Shown here piece by piece: positions 7,539-15,594 of a stretch of DNA of 47,834 nt (the stretch's first letter is position 1; each line of letters opens with the position of its first letter). This DNA is from Dehalococcoidia bacterium. GTDB taxonomy: Bacteria; Chloroflexota; Dehalococcoidia; Dehalococcoidales; RBG-16-60-22. The stretch lies in contig JAUXAC010000008.1 of the NCBI GenBank assembly GCA_030615035.1, forward strand, positions 1 to 47,834, given 5' to 3'. The position numbers and the translations under genes are program-made. A model generated the notes under the pieces. It made no database searches, had not been told where the DNA came from, and worked only from the letters and a program-made list of their open reading frames with translations.

Positions 7539-8603
7539 TTACCACCTGAATTGGGTTGTCGTTCTATAAGTTTCTACAGCATGAGTAAAGTCATCAATAT
7601 GCTGCTCGGTAAAAGGTATTCCGGTAAGTCGGAAGAAGGTCTCCCAGCCTACCCTCTCTATCCATTCGCCCACCCTTTCCTCCGGCCGGGCATTTTTGGC
7701 ATAAACTTCGACAATATTCTTAATAGCACTGACAACCTCGGGCCAGCGTGGCGGGGTGTTCGGCAAATAAGGAATAGCTAAACGGGAAAACTTGGGAGCA
7801 CTCCTGGCATTGGAGACTTTGCCCCCGACATAAATAGCTATACCGTCACCCTCTGCATCAGCAATCGGCAGTGCCGGACACACCGTGAAGCAGTTAGCGC
7901 AGTACATGCACCGCTCTTCATTAATGACAACGCTCTTTATATTTGGGTCGGAATGTCGCCGGATAGCCCCAGTAGGACAGGAGGCCATAGTTGTCGGAAT
8001 TTCACATACTGCACCTAATCTTTCATGCTCTATCTTTGGCGGCTTGGTGTGTATGCCAACAACGGCTAGATCCGAACAATGAACAGCACCGCACATGTTT
8101 ATACAACAGGCTAAGGCAATCCTCAGCTTGGCTGGTAGTTTCATAGTGATGAAGTAGTCATAAAGCTCGTCCATTATCGCTTTCACAATTCCCGAGGCAT
8201 CTGTAGCTGCACTATGACAATGCACCCAGCCCTGGGTATGAACAATGTTGGAGATAGATTTTCCGGTACCGCCTACCGGAAGACCAAGCTTTTTTACCTC
8301 CCCAATTATTGGCTCGACTTTGGTCTTGTCTGGAGTTATGAACTCAATGTTATATCGGCTGGTGAATCTAAGGTGCCCATCACAGTATTTATCAGCTATG
8401 TCACAGAGGTCGCGGATAAAGTCTATACTTACCAGCTTGGGGGAGCCTGCCCTCACCGTATAGATTTCACCCCCAGTCTCAGATACGTGCCTCAATACTC
8501 CCGGGCGCAATATCTCATGATATTTCCACTTCCCGTAATTCTTTTTTAGTACTTCCGGCATCATCAACTTGTAATCGGGAGGACCAATATCAGTTTTAGC
8601 CAT
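7539..8603 (-). CDS. dsrB: Dissimilatory sulfite reductase beta subunit
   Basis: DsrB is 354 residues and pairs with DsrA in the alpha2-beta2 siroheme enzyme that reduces sulfite. The coupled [4Fe-4S]-siroheme region is visible as [11 protein letters not shown] (Cys129) and [11 protein letters not shown] (Cys167, Cys171). The inserted ferredoxin domain has Cys209 then [12 protein letters not shown] (232-242). Length and residue order are typical of functional DsrB. AAAGGAGG precedes the ATG, 30 bp after dsrA. The neighbours dsrD and dsrC indicate the reductive type, and no dsrEFH or dsrL is present. Confidence 0.97.
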   Translation of the reverse strand: MAKTDIGPPDYKLMMPEVLKKNYGKWKYHEILRPGVLRHVSETGGEIYTVRAGSPKLVSIDFIRDLCDIADKYCDGHLRFTSRYNIEFITPDKTKVEPIIGEVKKLGLPVGGTGKSISNIVHTQGWVHCHSAATDASGIVKAIMDELYDYFITMKLPAKLRIALACCINMCGAVHCSDLAVVGIHTKPPKIEHERLGAVCEIPTTMASCPTGAIRRHSDPNIKSVVINEERCMYCANCFTVCPALPIADAEGDGIAIYVGGKVSNARSAPKFSRLAIPYLPNTPPRWPEVVSAIKNIVEVYAKNARPEERVGEWIERVGWETFFRLTGIPFTEQHIDDFTHAVETYRTTTQFRW

Positions 8604-8633
8604 TGCTAACCTCCTTTTTTACTAACCTTTCAA

Positions 8634-9803
8634 TTAATCGAAGAAAACATAGGGATTTGACCTCGGTTTATATACCATCTGTGGAAGTGGCTTCAGTCCC
8701 ATGGCACGCAGGAATGTCTTTAGCCCTACCCTCTCAATAAGCTCGGCAATTCTTTCCCTAGTCCTGCCGTTTTCATCCCACCACTCCCACGCCTTGCCCA
8801 CCAGTTCCTTGAACTCGGTGTATGGCGGCTCCATCCTCATGAAGGGAACCAATACCCAAGAGAGGTAAGCCCCCTTGATTATAGGCGCTTTGCTACCAAT
8901 CAGGATAGTCGCCCCTCTATCAAGACCCGGCCTCAGAGCTTTAGGCATCCTGTTTATGCAGTGCATGCACCTGACACAATCCTCCACCTTCAGTATCAGT
9001 TCGGCTGCTTTCTCATCCCACTCCAGCGCGTTAGTGGGACACTTATCAATGACTACAGTCTTAATATCAAAGCCGCCTTTTGCATATTCCCTGACCGCAG
9101 CCTGGTCAATCCTGAGGCTATCCTTCCAGGTACCGATTATGGTGAAATCGGACCTGGCTATAGCTGCCACACAGTCGTTGGGGCAACCAGAAGCCTTAAT
9201 TTTGGATTTATATGGCCACCTCGGTCGGTGTATCTCGTCTTGAAATGTCATAGTCAGGTCATGAATTATGTCAGGGGTGTCTATGCAAGCAAATTCACAC
9301 CGAGCCGGTCCGACGCAACAGGTTGGCGTCCTCAAGTCTCCCCCTGACCCGCCTAAATCAAAGCCTATTTCCGTCAGTGCATCAAAGCAAGGCTGTAGAT
9401 TGGCGGTGGTCGTTCCCAGAAGTATGATGTCGCCAGTTGAACCGTGGAAGTTGGTCATGCCACTGCCATACTTCTCCCACATATCACAAAGTTCCCTCAG
9501 GGCTTTTGTAGTATAAAACCAGCCTGCGGGCTGGTTTACCCGCAAAGTATGGAAAGATTCAATATTAGGAAACTGTTCGGGAACATCGGAGTACCTACCT
9601 ATAACCCCTCCCCCATAGCCCCTAACGCCAACTATACCGCCGTGTTTCCAGTGGGTTATCTTCTCCTTGAAAGATAGTTCCTGAACTCTTAAAAGGTCCT
9701 TTGCTGCCGGGTTCCGCTTAGCCATCCTTTTAATTTCTGTAACATAGCTTGGCCACGGACCTTTCTCAAGCTCATCAAGCTGGGGGGTCTCACTTTTAGC
9801 CAT
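8634..9803 (-). CDS. dsrA: Dissimilatory sulfite reductase alpha subunit
   Basis: DsrA is 389 residues and carries the catalytic siroheme site. Ligands for the siroheme-linked cluster appear as C-x5-C ([11 protein letters not shown], Cys163/Cys169) and C-x3-C (GCPNDC, Cys207/Cys211). The ferredoxin domain has Cys255 and CVRCMHCIN (276-282). [13 protein letters not shown] is the classic DsrA block. It is the first gene of the minus-strand operon, with AGGAGG before the ATG and a consensus promoter upstream. No adenylylsulfate reductase genes are in the window, so the sulfite may come from sulfate genes elsewhere, from sulfite itself, or from sulfonates. Confidence 0.97.
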   Translation of the reverse strand: MAKSETPQLDELEKGPWPSYVTEIKRMAKRNPAAKDLLRVQELSFKEKITHWKHGGIVGVRGYGGGVIGRYSDVPEQFPNIESFHTLRVNQPAGWFYTTKALRELCDMWEKYGSGMTNFHGSTGDIILLGTTTANLQPCFDALTEIGFDLGGSGGDLRTPTCCVGPARCEFACIDTPDIIHDLTMTFQDEIHRPRWPYKSKIKASGCPNDCVAAIARSDFTIIGTWKDSLRIDQAAVREYAKGGFDIKTVVIDKCPTNALEWDEKAAELILKVEDCVRCMHCINRMPKALRPGLDRGATILIGSKAPIIKGAYLSWVLVPFMRMEPPYTEFKELVGKAWEWWDENGRTRERIAELIERVGLKTFLRAMGLKPLPQMVYKPRSNPYVFFD

Positions 9804-9884
9804 TTAGCTACCTCCTGTATATGTGATTTTTATGTGATATTATGTAAATGGTTATTGAATATAATTTTAAGAACGCCGTTTGGC

Positions 9885-9913
9885 ATTATAGCACTCGGTA
9901 TAATGGTTGTCAA
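9885..9913 (-). promoter_or_regulatory. Consensus sigma-70-type promoter for dsrAB operon
   Basis: On the minus strand TTGACA (9913-9908) and TATAAT (9890-9885) are separated by exactly 17 bp: a perfect match to the housekeeping consensus. The predicted start near 9878 leaves a leader of about 75 nt before dsrA. Such a strong core promoter suggests high expression, limited if at all by a repressor. Confidence 0.8.
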
Positions 9914-10017
9914 CGGGTAATTCTTGTCCGTCACCGTTATAGATTTTCAGATTCCTTAACAAACCCCGAGAAGTTTTGACAACATAGCCCCAATTCGGTT
10001 ATTATTTCTCGGTATAA
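9894..10017. repeat. CTCGGTATAA direct repeat in divergent dsr promoter
   Basis: The 10-mer CTCGGTATAA occurs at 9894-9903, inside the spacer of the dsrA promoter, and again at 10008-10017, at the expected transcription start of the plus-strand promoter. Both copies therefore overlap polymerase contact regions of the two divergent dsr operons. It could be the operator of a shared regulator; chance cannot be excluded for a 10-mer. Confidence 0.4.
9976..10005 (+). promoter_or_regulatory. Promoter for rsbRD-dsrMKJOP
   Basis: TTGACA (9976-9981) and TATTAT (10000-10005) are 18 bp apart on the plus strand, about 50 bp before the first gene of the dsrMKJOP operon. The -35 is perfect and the -10 has one mismatch. 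Confidence 0.65.
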
Positions 10018-10053
10018 GTCTACTACCCAGAGTCAAACACAATGGGCTAGGTT

Positions 10054-10581
10054 ATGGTCTTAGAACATTTACTGCCACAAAAAAGAGCCGCCATTTTGGA
10101 AAGGTGGTTCCAACTGATACTGGAAACTTACCCAGCTGATACTTCAAGATTTTTAAAACAGGAAAAGGACAGGTTCATTAATCCGGTTGGATATACGATT
10201 TCTCAGGAGATAGAGGCACTATATGATGAACTCCTCCAAGAAATGAATTCTGACAAACTCGCTGCCTGCCTCGACAATATTATCAGAATCAGGGCAGTCC
10301 AGGATTTTCCTCCATCCCAGACCATTGCCTTTATCTTCCTTCTAAAGAAAGCGATAAGAGAAGAGTTGACAAGTGAGATTGCGGAAAATCGGGTCCTTGA
10401 GGAGTTATTGAAATTTGAGTCCAAAATAGATCAACTGGTTCTGCTTGCCCTTGACATATATATGAAATGCCGGGAGAAGGTCTTTGAAATCAGAGTAAAC
10501 GAGGCAAAAGCGGAAAGAGAGCGGGTACTCAAGCTGTTGGAAAGAACAAATCTAACTATGGAGAGTCAGAGCGAGAGATAG
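10054..10581 (+). CDS. RsbRD N-terminal-domain sensor protein
   Basis: This 175-residue, helix-rich protein opens with LLPQKRAAILERWFQLILETYP, shortened here to its key WF-Y pattern, and continues through a four-to-five-helix bundle. It matches the RsbRD N-terminal domain, a sensory module related to stressosome and histidine-kinase input domains. A charged coiled-coil C-terminus (about residues 140-175) has no effector domain. Such proteins are recurrent immediately upstream of dsrM in sulfate and sulfite reducers. The stop is 1 bp from the dsrM ATG. The function is unknown; it may sense redox or quinone state or help assemble DsrMKJOP. Confidence 0.72.
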   Translation: MVLEHLLPQKRAAILERWFQLILETYPADTSRFLKQEKDRFINPVGYTISQEIEALYDELLQEMNSDKLAACLDNIIRIRAVQDFPPSQTIAFIFLLKKAIREELTSEIAENRVLEELLKFESKIDQLVLLALDIYMKCREKVFEIRVNEAKAERERVLKLLERTNLTMESQSER

Positions 10582-10582
10582 A

Positions 10583-11575
10583 ATGAGTGCCTTCTATGCC
10601 CTCTTAGCAGTCGCAATACTTGTTCTGTTTGTCTTCATCGGAGTATGGGGACTGGGTTTGTATTCCCTCTTCGCAGTTATAATACCTTATGCAGCCATTG
10701 CCACGTTCATTGTCGGATTTATTTATCGCGTCCTAAAATGGGCAAGGGCACCGGTCCCATTCCATATACCAACAGTCTGCGGACAGCAGAAATCTCTCCC
10801 CTGGATTAAATCCAATAATATTGAGAGCCCCTCTAGTACCGCTGGTGTGATAACCAGGATGGTCCTTGAAGTGCTTCTTTTCCGCTCCCTGTTCAGAAAC
10901 GAAAGGGCTGAAGTAAAAAGGGCAGAAAAGCTGGTATATGGCGGCAACAAGTACCTCTGGCTAGGAGGCCTGGCTTTTCACTGGTCTCTTTTAATCATCC
11001 TCTTCCGGCATTCAAGATTCCTGCTTGAACCGGTGCCTTCCGTCGTTCTTTTCGTTCAGAATCTTGACGGGATTTTCCAATTAGCGGTGCCGACACTCTA
11101 CATAACCGATTTCGTTATTTTGGTAGCCTTGACTTACCTTTTCTTTAGAAGAGTTATTTACCCGCAGATACGTTACATCTCCCTCCCCTCTGACTACTTT
11201 GCTGTTTTGCTCATCTTTGGCGTGGCTCTTTCCGGGGTTCTCATGCGGCTGTTTTTCAAAGTGGATATTGTGGCAGTGAAGGAGTTGGCACTGGGAGTGC
11301 TCAGTTTTCACCCTGTCATCCCGGAGGGGATCGGCTTACCCTTTTACATCCATCTATTCCTTATTAGCACTCTGCTAGCTTACTTTCCCTTCAGCAAGAT
11401 AATGCACTCGGCGGGGATCCTCCTCAGCCCGACGAGAAACCTGAAGAATAATAGCCGCATGCAACGACACGTCAATCCCTGGGATTATCCGGTCAAAGTT
11501 CACACCTATGAGGAGTGGGAGGACGAATTCAGAGAAAAAATAAAAAAGGTTGGACTGCCCCTAGAGAAGGAATAA
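10583..11575 (+). CDS. dsrM: DsrM, membrane cytochrome b subunit of DsrMKJOP
   Basis: This 330-residue membrane protein has an N-terminal transmembrane pair (residues 1-50), then a cytoplasmic stretch, then about four further helices. His residues in FHWSLLIILFRHSRF and in FYIHLFLI are candidate heme b ligands. In the complex it exchanges electrons between menaquinol and DsrK/DsrJ. The C-terminal soluble tail (PWDYPVKVHTYEEWED) is typical of DsrM. dsrK starts 2 bp after its stop. It differs strongly from the shorter DsrM copy at 4363-5235. Confidence 0.9.
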   Translation: MSAFYALLAVAILVLFVFIGVWGLGLYSLFAVIIPYAAIATFIVGFIYRVLKWARAPVPFHIPTVCGQQKSLPWIKSNNIESPSSTAGVITRMVLEVLLFRSLFRNERAEVKRAEKLVYGGNKYLWLGGLAFHWSLLIILFRHSRFLLEPVPSVVLFVQNLDGIFQLAVPTLYITDFVILVALTYLFFRRVIYPQIRYISLPSDYFAVLLIFGVALSGVLMRLFFKVDIVAVKELALGVLSFHPVIPEGIGLPFYIHLFLISTLLAYFPFSKIMHSAGILLSPTRNLKNNSRMQRHVNPWDYPVKVHTYEEWEDEFREKIKKVGLPLEKE

Positions 11576-11577
11576 AA

Positions 11578-13197
11578 ATGCCAGATAACGTATCAGCACC
11601 AGAGGAATTGTTGAAGATAGATTATACGCCTCCCAAAAAGAGTTGGCTGGAGCCGACTGTTGAATTCAGAAAGGGCACTTACTGCTACAGTGCGCCAGCA
11701 AAACACCTGGAATATCTTGGACTCCCATACCCGAGGGAATGGCGTCCCTATGAAGATGACTGGAAACTCCCGGAAAACTGGAAGAAGACAATACTGGCCG
11801 GGATGAAAGACCGCTTGAAGAAGTACCGTTCGTTTCAGCTCTTTCTGGATATCTGCGTGAGGTGTGGCGCCTGTGCCGACAAGTGCCATTTCTTCATCGG
11901 CTCCGGAGACCCCAAGAATATGCCTGTTCTCAGGGCAGAGCTCCTGAGGTCGGTATACAGAAAATACTTCACGCTGGCCGGAAAGGTCTTCGGCAAGTTT
12001 GCCGGAGCCAGAGAACTCACCGAGGATGTGCTGAAAGAGTGGTTCTACTATTTCTATCAGTGCACCGAATGCCGCCGCTGCTCGGTTTTCTGCCCTTACG
12101 GCATTGATACCTGTGAAATAACGATGATGGCCAGAGAGCTGCTTGATTCGGTTGGTTGCGACATAAACTGGATCCTTGACCCGTCGGCTAAGTGTTTCCG
12201 AACAGGAAACCACCTCGGTGTTCCCCCTCATGCCTTCAAACCGACTATAGAGGCTGCTGTAGAAGAGGTAGAGGAGCTAACCGGCATCAAGGTGGAGGCA
12301 CCAATCAACAAGAAGGGCGCTGAAGTGCTCTTTGTCGCTCCTTCTGCTGATTACTTCGCCATGCCCCACTGGTTTACCTTCATGGGTTATCTTATGCTTT
12401 TCCACGAAATCGGACTCGACTACACCTGGAGCGCCTTTGCCTCTGAAGGTGGTAACTTCGGTCTCTTCCACTCCGCGGAGCTGACAAAGAGACTAAACGC
12501 CAAAATATACGCCGAAGCGAAGAGGCTAGGGGTAAAATGGATTCTGGGTGGAGAATGCGGTCATATGTGGCGGGTCCTCCACCAGTATATGGATACTTTC
12601 AACGGCCCCGCCGATTTCCTGGAGGAACCGGTATCTCCGATAACCGGCACCAAATTTGAAAACACAAAGTCCACCAAGATGGTTCATATCTGCGAATTTA
12701 CTGCCGACCTTATCAATAACAATAAATTAAAACTGGACCCTCGCCGAAATGATAAATGGAAAGTAACCTTCCATGACTCCTGTAACCCAGCTAGAGCTAT
12801 GGGACTCATTGAGGAGCCACGGTACATTATCAAAAATGCGTGCAACTCTTTCTATGAAATGCCGGAGAATACCATAAAAGAGCGGACTTTCTGCTGCGGG
12901 AGCGGGTCTGGCATAGGCACCGACGAGAATATAGAAATGAGGTTGAGGGGAGGCCTTCCCAGGGCAAACGCCATAAAGTACGTTCATGAGAAATACGGGG
13001 TGAATCTAATGGCCTGTATCTGTGCCATTGATAAAGCTTCCTTCCCACCCCTCTTTGAATACTGGATTCCTGGAATAGAGGTCGCCGGCGTTCACGAACT
13101 GGTGGGGAATGCGCTGGTGATGAAGGGAGAGAAAGAGAGAACCACTGACCTGCGCGGTGAATCCCTCAAAGAAACGGAGGAAGAAGTGGATGCATGA
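11578..13197 (+). CDS. dsrK: DsrK, HdrD-like catalytic subunit of DsrMKJOP
   Basis: This 539-residue Fe-S protein faces the cytoplasm. Two [4Fe-4S] motifs are present (CVRCGACADKCH; CTECRRCSVFCP), then a CCG region with FHDSCNPARAMG and TFCCGSGSG. The last ligand group reads MACICAIDK instead of the usual CxxCxxCK, so the noncubane centre may be altered. The ATG at 11578 was chosen because it follows the dsrM stop by 2 bp; a GTG 63 nt upstream would overlap dsrM. The C-terminus is an acidic tail. It would reduce the DsrC trisulfide with electrons from DsrM. Confidence 0.92.
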   Translation: MPDNVSAPEELLKIDYTPPKKSWLEPTVEFRKGTYCYSAPAKHLEYLGLPYPREWRPYEDDWKLPENWKKTILAGMKDRLKKYRSFQLFLDICVRCGACADKCHFFIGSGDPKNMPVLRAELLRSVYRKYFTLAGKVFGKFAGARELTEDVLKEWFYYFYQCTECRRCSVFCPYGIDTCEITMMARELLDSVGCDINWILDPSAKCFRTGNHLGVPPHAFKPTIEAAVEEVEELTGIKVEAPINKKGAEVLFVAPSADYFAMPHWFTFMGYLMLFHEIGLDYTWSAFASEGGNFGLFHSAELTKRLNAKIYAEAKRLGVKWILGGECGHMWRVLHQYMDTFNGPADFLEEPVSPITGTKFENTKSTKMVHICEFTADLINNNKLKLDPRRNDKWKVTFHDSCNPARAMGLIEEPRYIIKNACNSFYEMPENTIKERTFCCGSGSGIGTDENIEMRLRGGLPRANAIKYVHEKYGVNLMACICAIDKASFPPLFEYWIPGIEVAGVHELVGNALVMKGEKERTTDLRGESLKETEEEVDA

Positions 13198-13573
13198 TGC
13201 CGATAAGATCATGATTGGACTATTTACCTTCCTCTGTATAATAACCCTGCCTGTCTGGTATGTTATAGCTAGTGGGAAAGCCGACTATGTGCCCGAACCA
13301 GAAATCGTTACCGAGGAAAAGCAATGCATAGAGTCAGCACAATACATGAGAGATAACCACACGGACTTGCTGAATGAGTGGAGAGAGTCAGTCGTTCGTG
13401 GGGACAACCGGACTTATGTAGCCAGCGATGGTCAGGAGTATAATATCAGTCTTACCGACACATGCATGGACTGTCATTCGAACAAGGCTGAATTTTGCGA
13501 CCAGTGCCACGATTACGTAGCAGTTGAACCTGACTGCTGGGATTGTCATAACCCGCCCGAGGGGGATGAATAG
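13190..13573 (+). CDS. dsrJ: DsrJ, triheme cytochrome c
   Basis: This 127-residue protein has one N-terminal transmembrane anchor (about residues 6-28) and an extracytoplasmic domain with three CxxCH heme motifs at 92-96 (CMDCH), 103-107 (CDQCH) and 116-120 (CWDCH). Cys46 in the KQCIESAQYMRDNH segment is at the position of the unusual Cys heme ligand of DsrJ. The ATG at 13190 is preferred; it overlaps dsrK by 8 nt. An in-frame GTG at 13157 would place a charged KKRRKK segment before the anchor. DsrJ links the complex to periplasmic-side electron exchange. Confidence 0.93.
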   Translation: MHDADKIMIGLFTFLCIITLPVWYVIASGKADYVPEPEIVTEEKQCIESAQYMRDNHTDLLNEWRESVVRGDNRTYVASDGQEYNISLTDTCMDCHSNKAEFCDQCHDYVAVEPDCWDCHNPPEGDE

Positions 13574-14347
13574 ATGAAGGTCAACCGGAGAGGATTCTTA
13601 AAGATAGCCGGACTGGCTACATTGGGGCTTGTAGCCAAGCCAGCTTTTGATATGCTCTCGGGGCTCAATCTGATAAAGGCTTCGCCGGCAGCAGGAGCTC
13701 TGGTGGGCGCAAGGTGGGCTATGGTTGTCAACCTGAAGGCGTGCCTGGCAAAGGATGGATGTAGAGAGTGCATAGATGCTTGCCACCGCATCCACAATGT
13801 GCCTGTTTTTGGCAATTCAAAGGATGAAATCAAATGGATCTGGACTATTCCGTATGATGAGGCGTTCCATGAACAGAAACACGAATTCACTGAAGGGGTT
13901 TTAAAAGATAGCCCTGCTCTCGTGTTCTGCAATCATTGTGATAACCCCCCTTGCGTAAGTGTCTGTCCCACGAAGGCTACATGGAAGAGAGAAGACGGAA
14001 TAGTCATGATGGACTATCATCGGTGCATTGGCTGCAGATATTGTATGGCCGCCTGTCCTTACGGCTCAAGAAGCTTTAATTGGAGAGACCCCCGACCTTT
14101 TATCAGCGAGACAAATCCAGACTTTCCGACCAGGGCGAAAGGGGTTGTGGAAAAATGCAACTTCTGCCAGGAGAGGCTTGCCCAGGGTCTTCTTCCAGCA
14201 TGCGTGGAAGCGTGCCCGGAAAGGTCGTTAGTTTTTGGTGACCTGGGAGACCCCGGCTCAGAGGTAAGGAAAATTCTTCGTTCATACCATACCATTCGCC
14301 GCAAACCTAGTCTTGGTACAAAGCCCGAAGTTTACTACCTGGTGTGA
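13574..14347 (+). CDS. dsrO: DsrO, Tat-exported ferredoxin subunit
   Basis: This 257-residue polyferredoxin has a twin-arginine signal (NRRGFLKIAGLA at residues 4-15), so it is exported folded. Four Cys groups are visible: CLAKDGCRECIDACH, FCNHCDNPPCVSVCP, CIGCRYCMAACP, and CNFCQERL with CVEACP. This is the NrfC/DmsB/HybA layout for four [4Fe-4S] clusters. It transfers electrons between DsrJ and the membrane subunit DsrP. The ATG follows the dsrJ stop directly. Confidence 0.94.
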   Translation: MKVNRRGFLKIAGLATLGLVAKPAFDMLSGLNLIKASPAAGALVGARWAMVVNLKACLAKDGCRECIDACHRIHNVPVFGNSKDEIKWIWTIPYDEAFHEQKHEFTEGVLKDSPALVFCNHCDNPPCVSVCPTKATWKREDGIVMMDYHRCIGCRYCMAACPYGSRSFNWRDPRPFISETNPDFPTRAKGVVEKCNFCQERLAQGLLPACVEACPERSLVFGDLGDPGSEVRKILRSYHTIRRKPSLGTKPEVYYLV

Positions 14348-14353
14348 GGCAGT

Positions 14354-15511
14354 ATGTTTGAAAAGGCACTCAGTGGCAGTCGAAGATACTGGGGATGGAT
14401 AACTCTGCTGGCCGCAGTTAGTGCGGTGGGCTTTGCCTTCTACCTCCAGCAATTGAGCTACGGCCTGGGAATAACCGGCATGAGCCGGGATGTTTCCTGG
14501 GGTCTCTACATCGCCAATTTTACATTCTTCGTGGGTGTAGCCGCTTCAGCGGTTATGGTAGTCCTGCCCTACTACCTGCACAACTATAAACAATTTGGGA
14601 AGATTACCGCTTTGGGAGAGTTCTTAGCCGTTGCGGCGGTGGTGATGTGCGGATTGTTCATCTTTGTTGACCTCGGTCAGCCGGCTCGGGTCTTCAACAT
14701 GATACTTCATCCGTCCTTCAGCTCGCTCTTAGTCTGGGACATGATTGTCCTGTCAGCTTACCTCCTGCTTAATCTAGTGATTGCCTGGTCCACATTGGAT
14801 GCAGAGCGTAAATCAGAACCACCGCCGGCCTGGGGAAAACCTTTGATACTGCTTTCTATCCCGTGGGCAATCAGCATTCATACGGTTACCGCTTTCATCT
14901 ACTGTGGTCTCGGTGCCAGGCCTTTCTGGCTTACCGCCCTTCTGGCGCCCCGCTTCCTCGCTTCAGCATTCGCTTCCGGACCCGCCCTGCTGATAATACT
15001 GTGCCTCATCATAAAAAGGTTCACCAAATTTGACCCCGGAAGGGAAGCACTGCAAAAGGTAGCACAGATTGTCACTTACGCCATGATTATCACCATGTTC
15101 TTCCTGCTGGTCGAACTCTTCACTGTCTTCTACAGTAAGATACCCGAGCACATGATTCACTTCCAGTACCTGTTCTTTGGTCTGGATGGGAAAGCGACAC
15201 TTGTGCCCTGGATGTGGATTTCTATTATACTTGCCCTAACGTCTATTGTCCTCTTGATCAACCCCAGCACACGCCGAAGGGAGAATATCCTAGCCATAGC
15301 CTGTGTGATGGTATTTGTTTCCATCTGGATAGATAAGGGGCTTGGTCTGATTGTACCCGGATTTATCCCCTCGCCTACGGGTGAAATATTTGAGTATTGG
15401 CCAACGGTGCCTGAGGCGTTAATCACCCTTGGCATCTGGGCACTGGGATTCTTAATACTCACCGTCCTATACAAGATAGCCATCTCAGTTTCAGAGGAGA
15501 CATCAACCTAG
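14354..15511 (+). CDS. dsrP: DsrP, NrfD-type quinone-interacting membrane subunit
   Basis: This 385-residue polytopic protein has about ten transmembrane helices and no heme motifs, as in the NrfD/PsrC/DsrP family that exchanges electrons with quinone and partner Fe-S protein DsrO. Characteristic pieces include YGLGITGMSRDVSWGLYI near the N-terminus and DLGQPARVFNMILHP near residue 105. Six base pairs separate it from dsrO. It closes the dsrMKJOP set; 83 bp with no convincing terminator separate it from the following aldehyde dehydrogenase, so read-through is possible. Confidence 0.94.
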   Translation: MFEKALSGSRRYWGWITLLAAVSAVGFAFYLQQLSYGLGITGMSRDVSWGLYIANFTFFVGVAASAVMVVLPYYLHNYKQFGKITALGEFLAVAAVVMCGLFIFVDLGQPARVFNMILHPSFSSLLVWDMIVLSAYLLLNLVIAWSTLDAERKSEPPPAWGKPLILLSIPWAISIHTVTAFIYCGLGARPFWLTALLAPRFLASAFASGPALLIILCLIIKRFTKFDPGREALQKVAQIVTYAMIITMFFLLVELFTVFYSKIPEHMIHFQYLFFGLDGKATLVPWMWISIILALTSIVLLINPSTRRRENILAIACVMVFVSIWIDKGLGLIVPGFIPSPTGEIFEYWPTVPEALITLGIWALGFLILTVLYKIAISVSEETST

Positions 15512-15594
15512 AAGAAAGAGAGGCTCTCTTTGGGTGCAGATATTGTGTCTTTTTCAGGTCAAGGAAATACTAGAATAAGAAAGGGAGGCTAAAA

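Noticed and set aside
11593..12231. 212-codon open frame antisense to dsrK
   Set aside because: It lies wholly inside a well-supported gene, has no ribosome site or plausible protein features, and reflects codon bias of dsrK.
2382..15511. Oxidative (sulfur-oxidising) Dsr direction
   Set aside because: DsrD is present, DsrEFH and DsrL are absent, and the context fits reduction. DsrD is not absolute proof, so direction remains an inference.
15517..15534. Inverted repeat AAAGAGAG/CTCTCTTT after dsrP as a terminator
   Set aside because: Only one base between the arms, weak A-T-rich stem and no T tract; not a convincing terminator.
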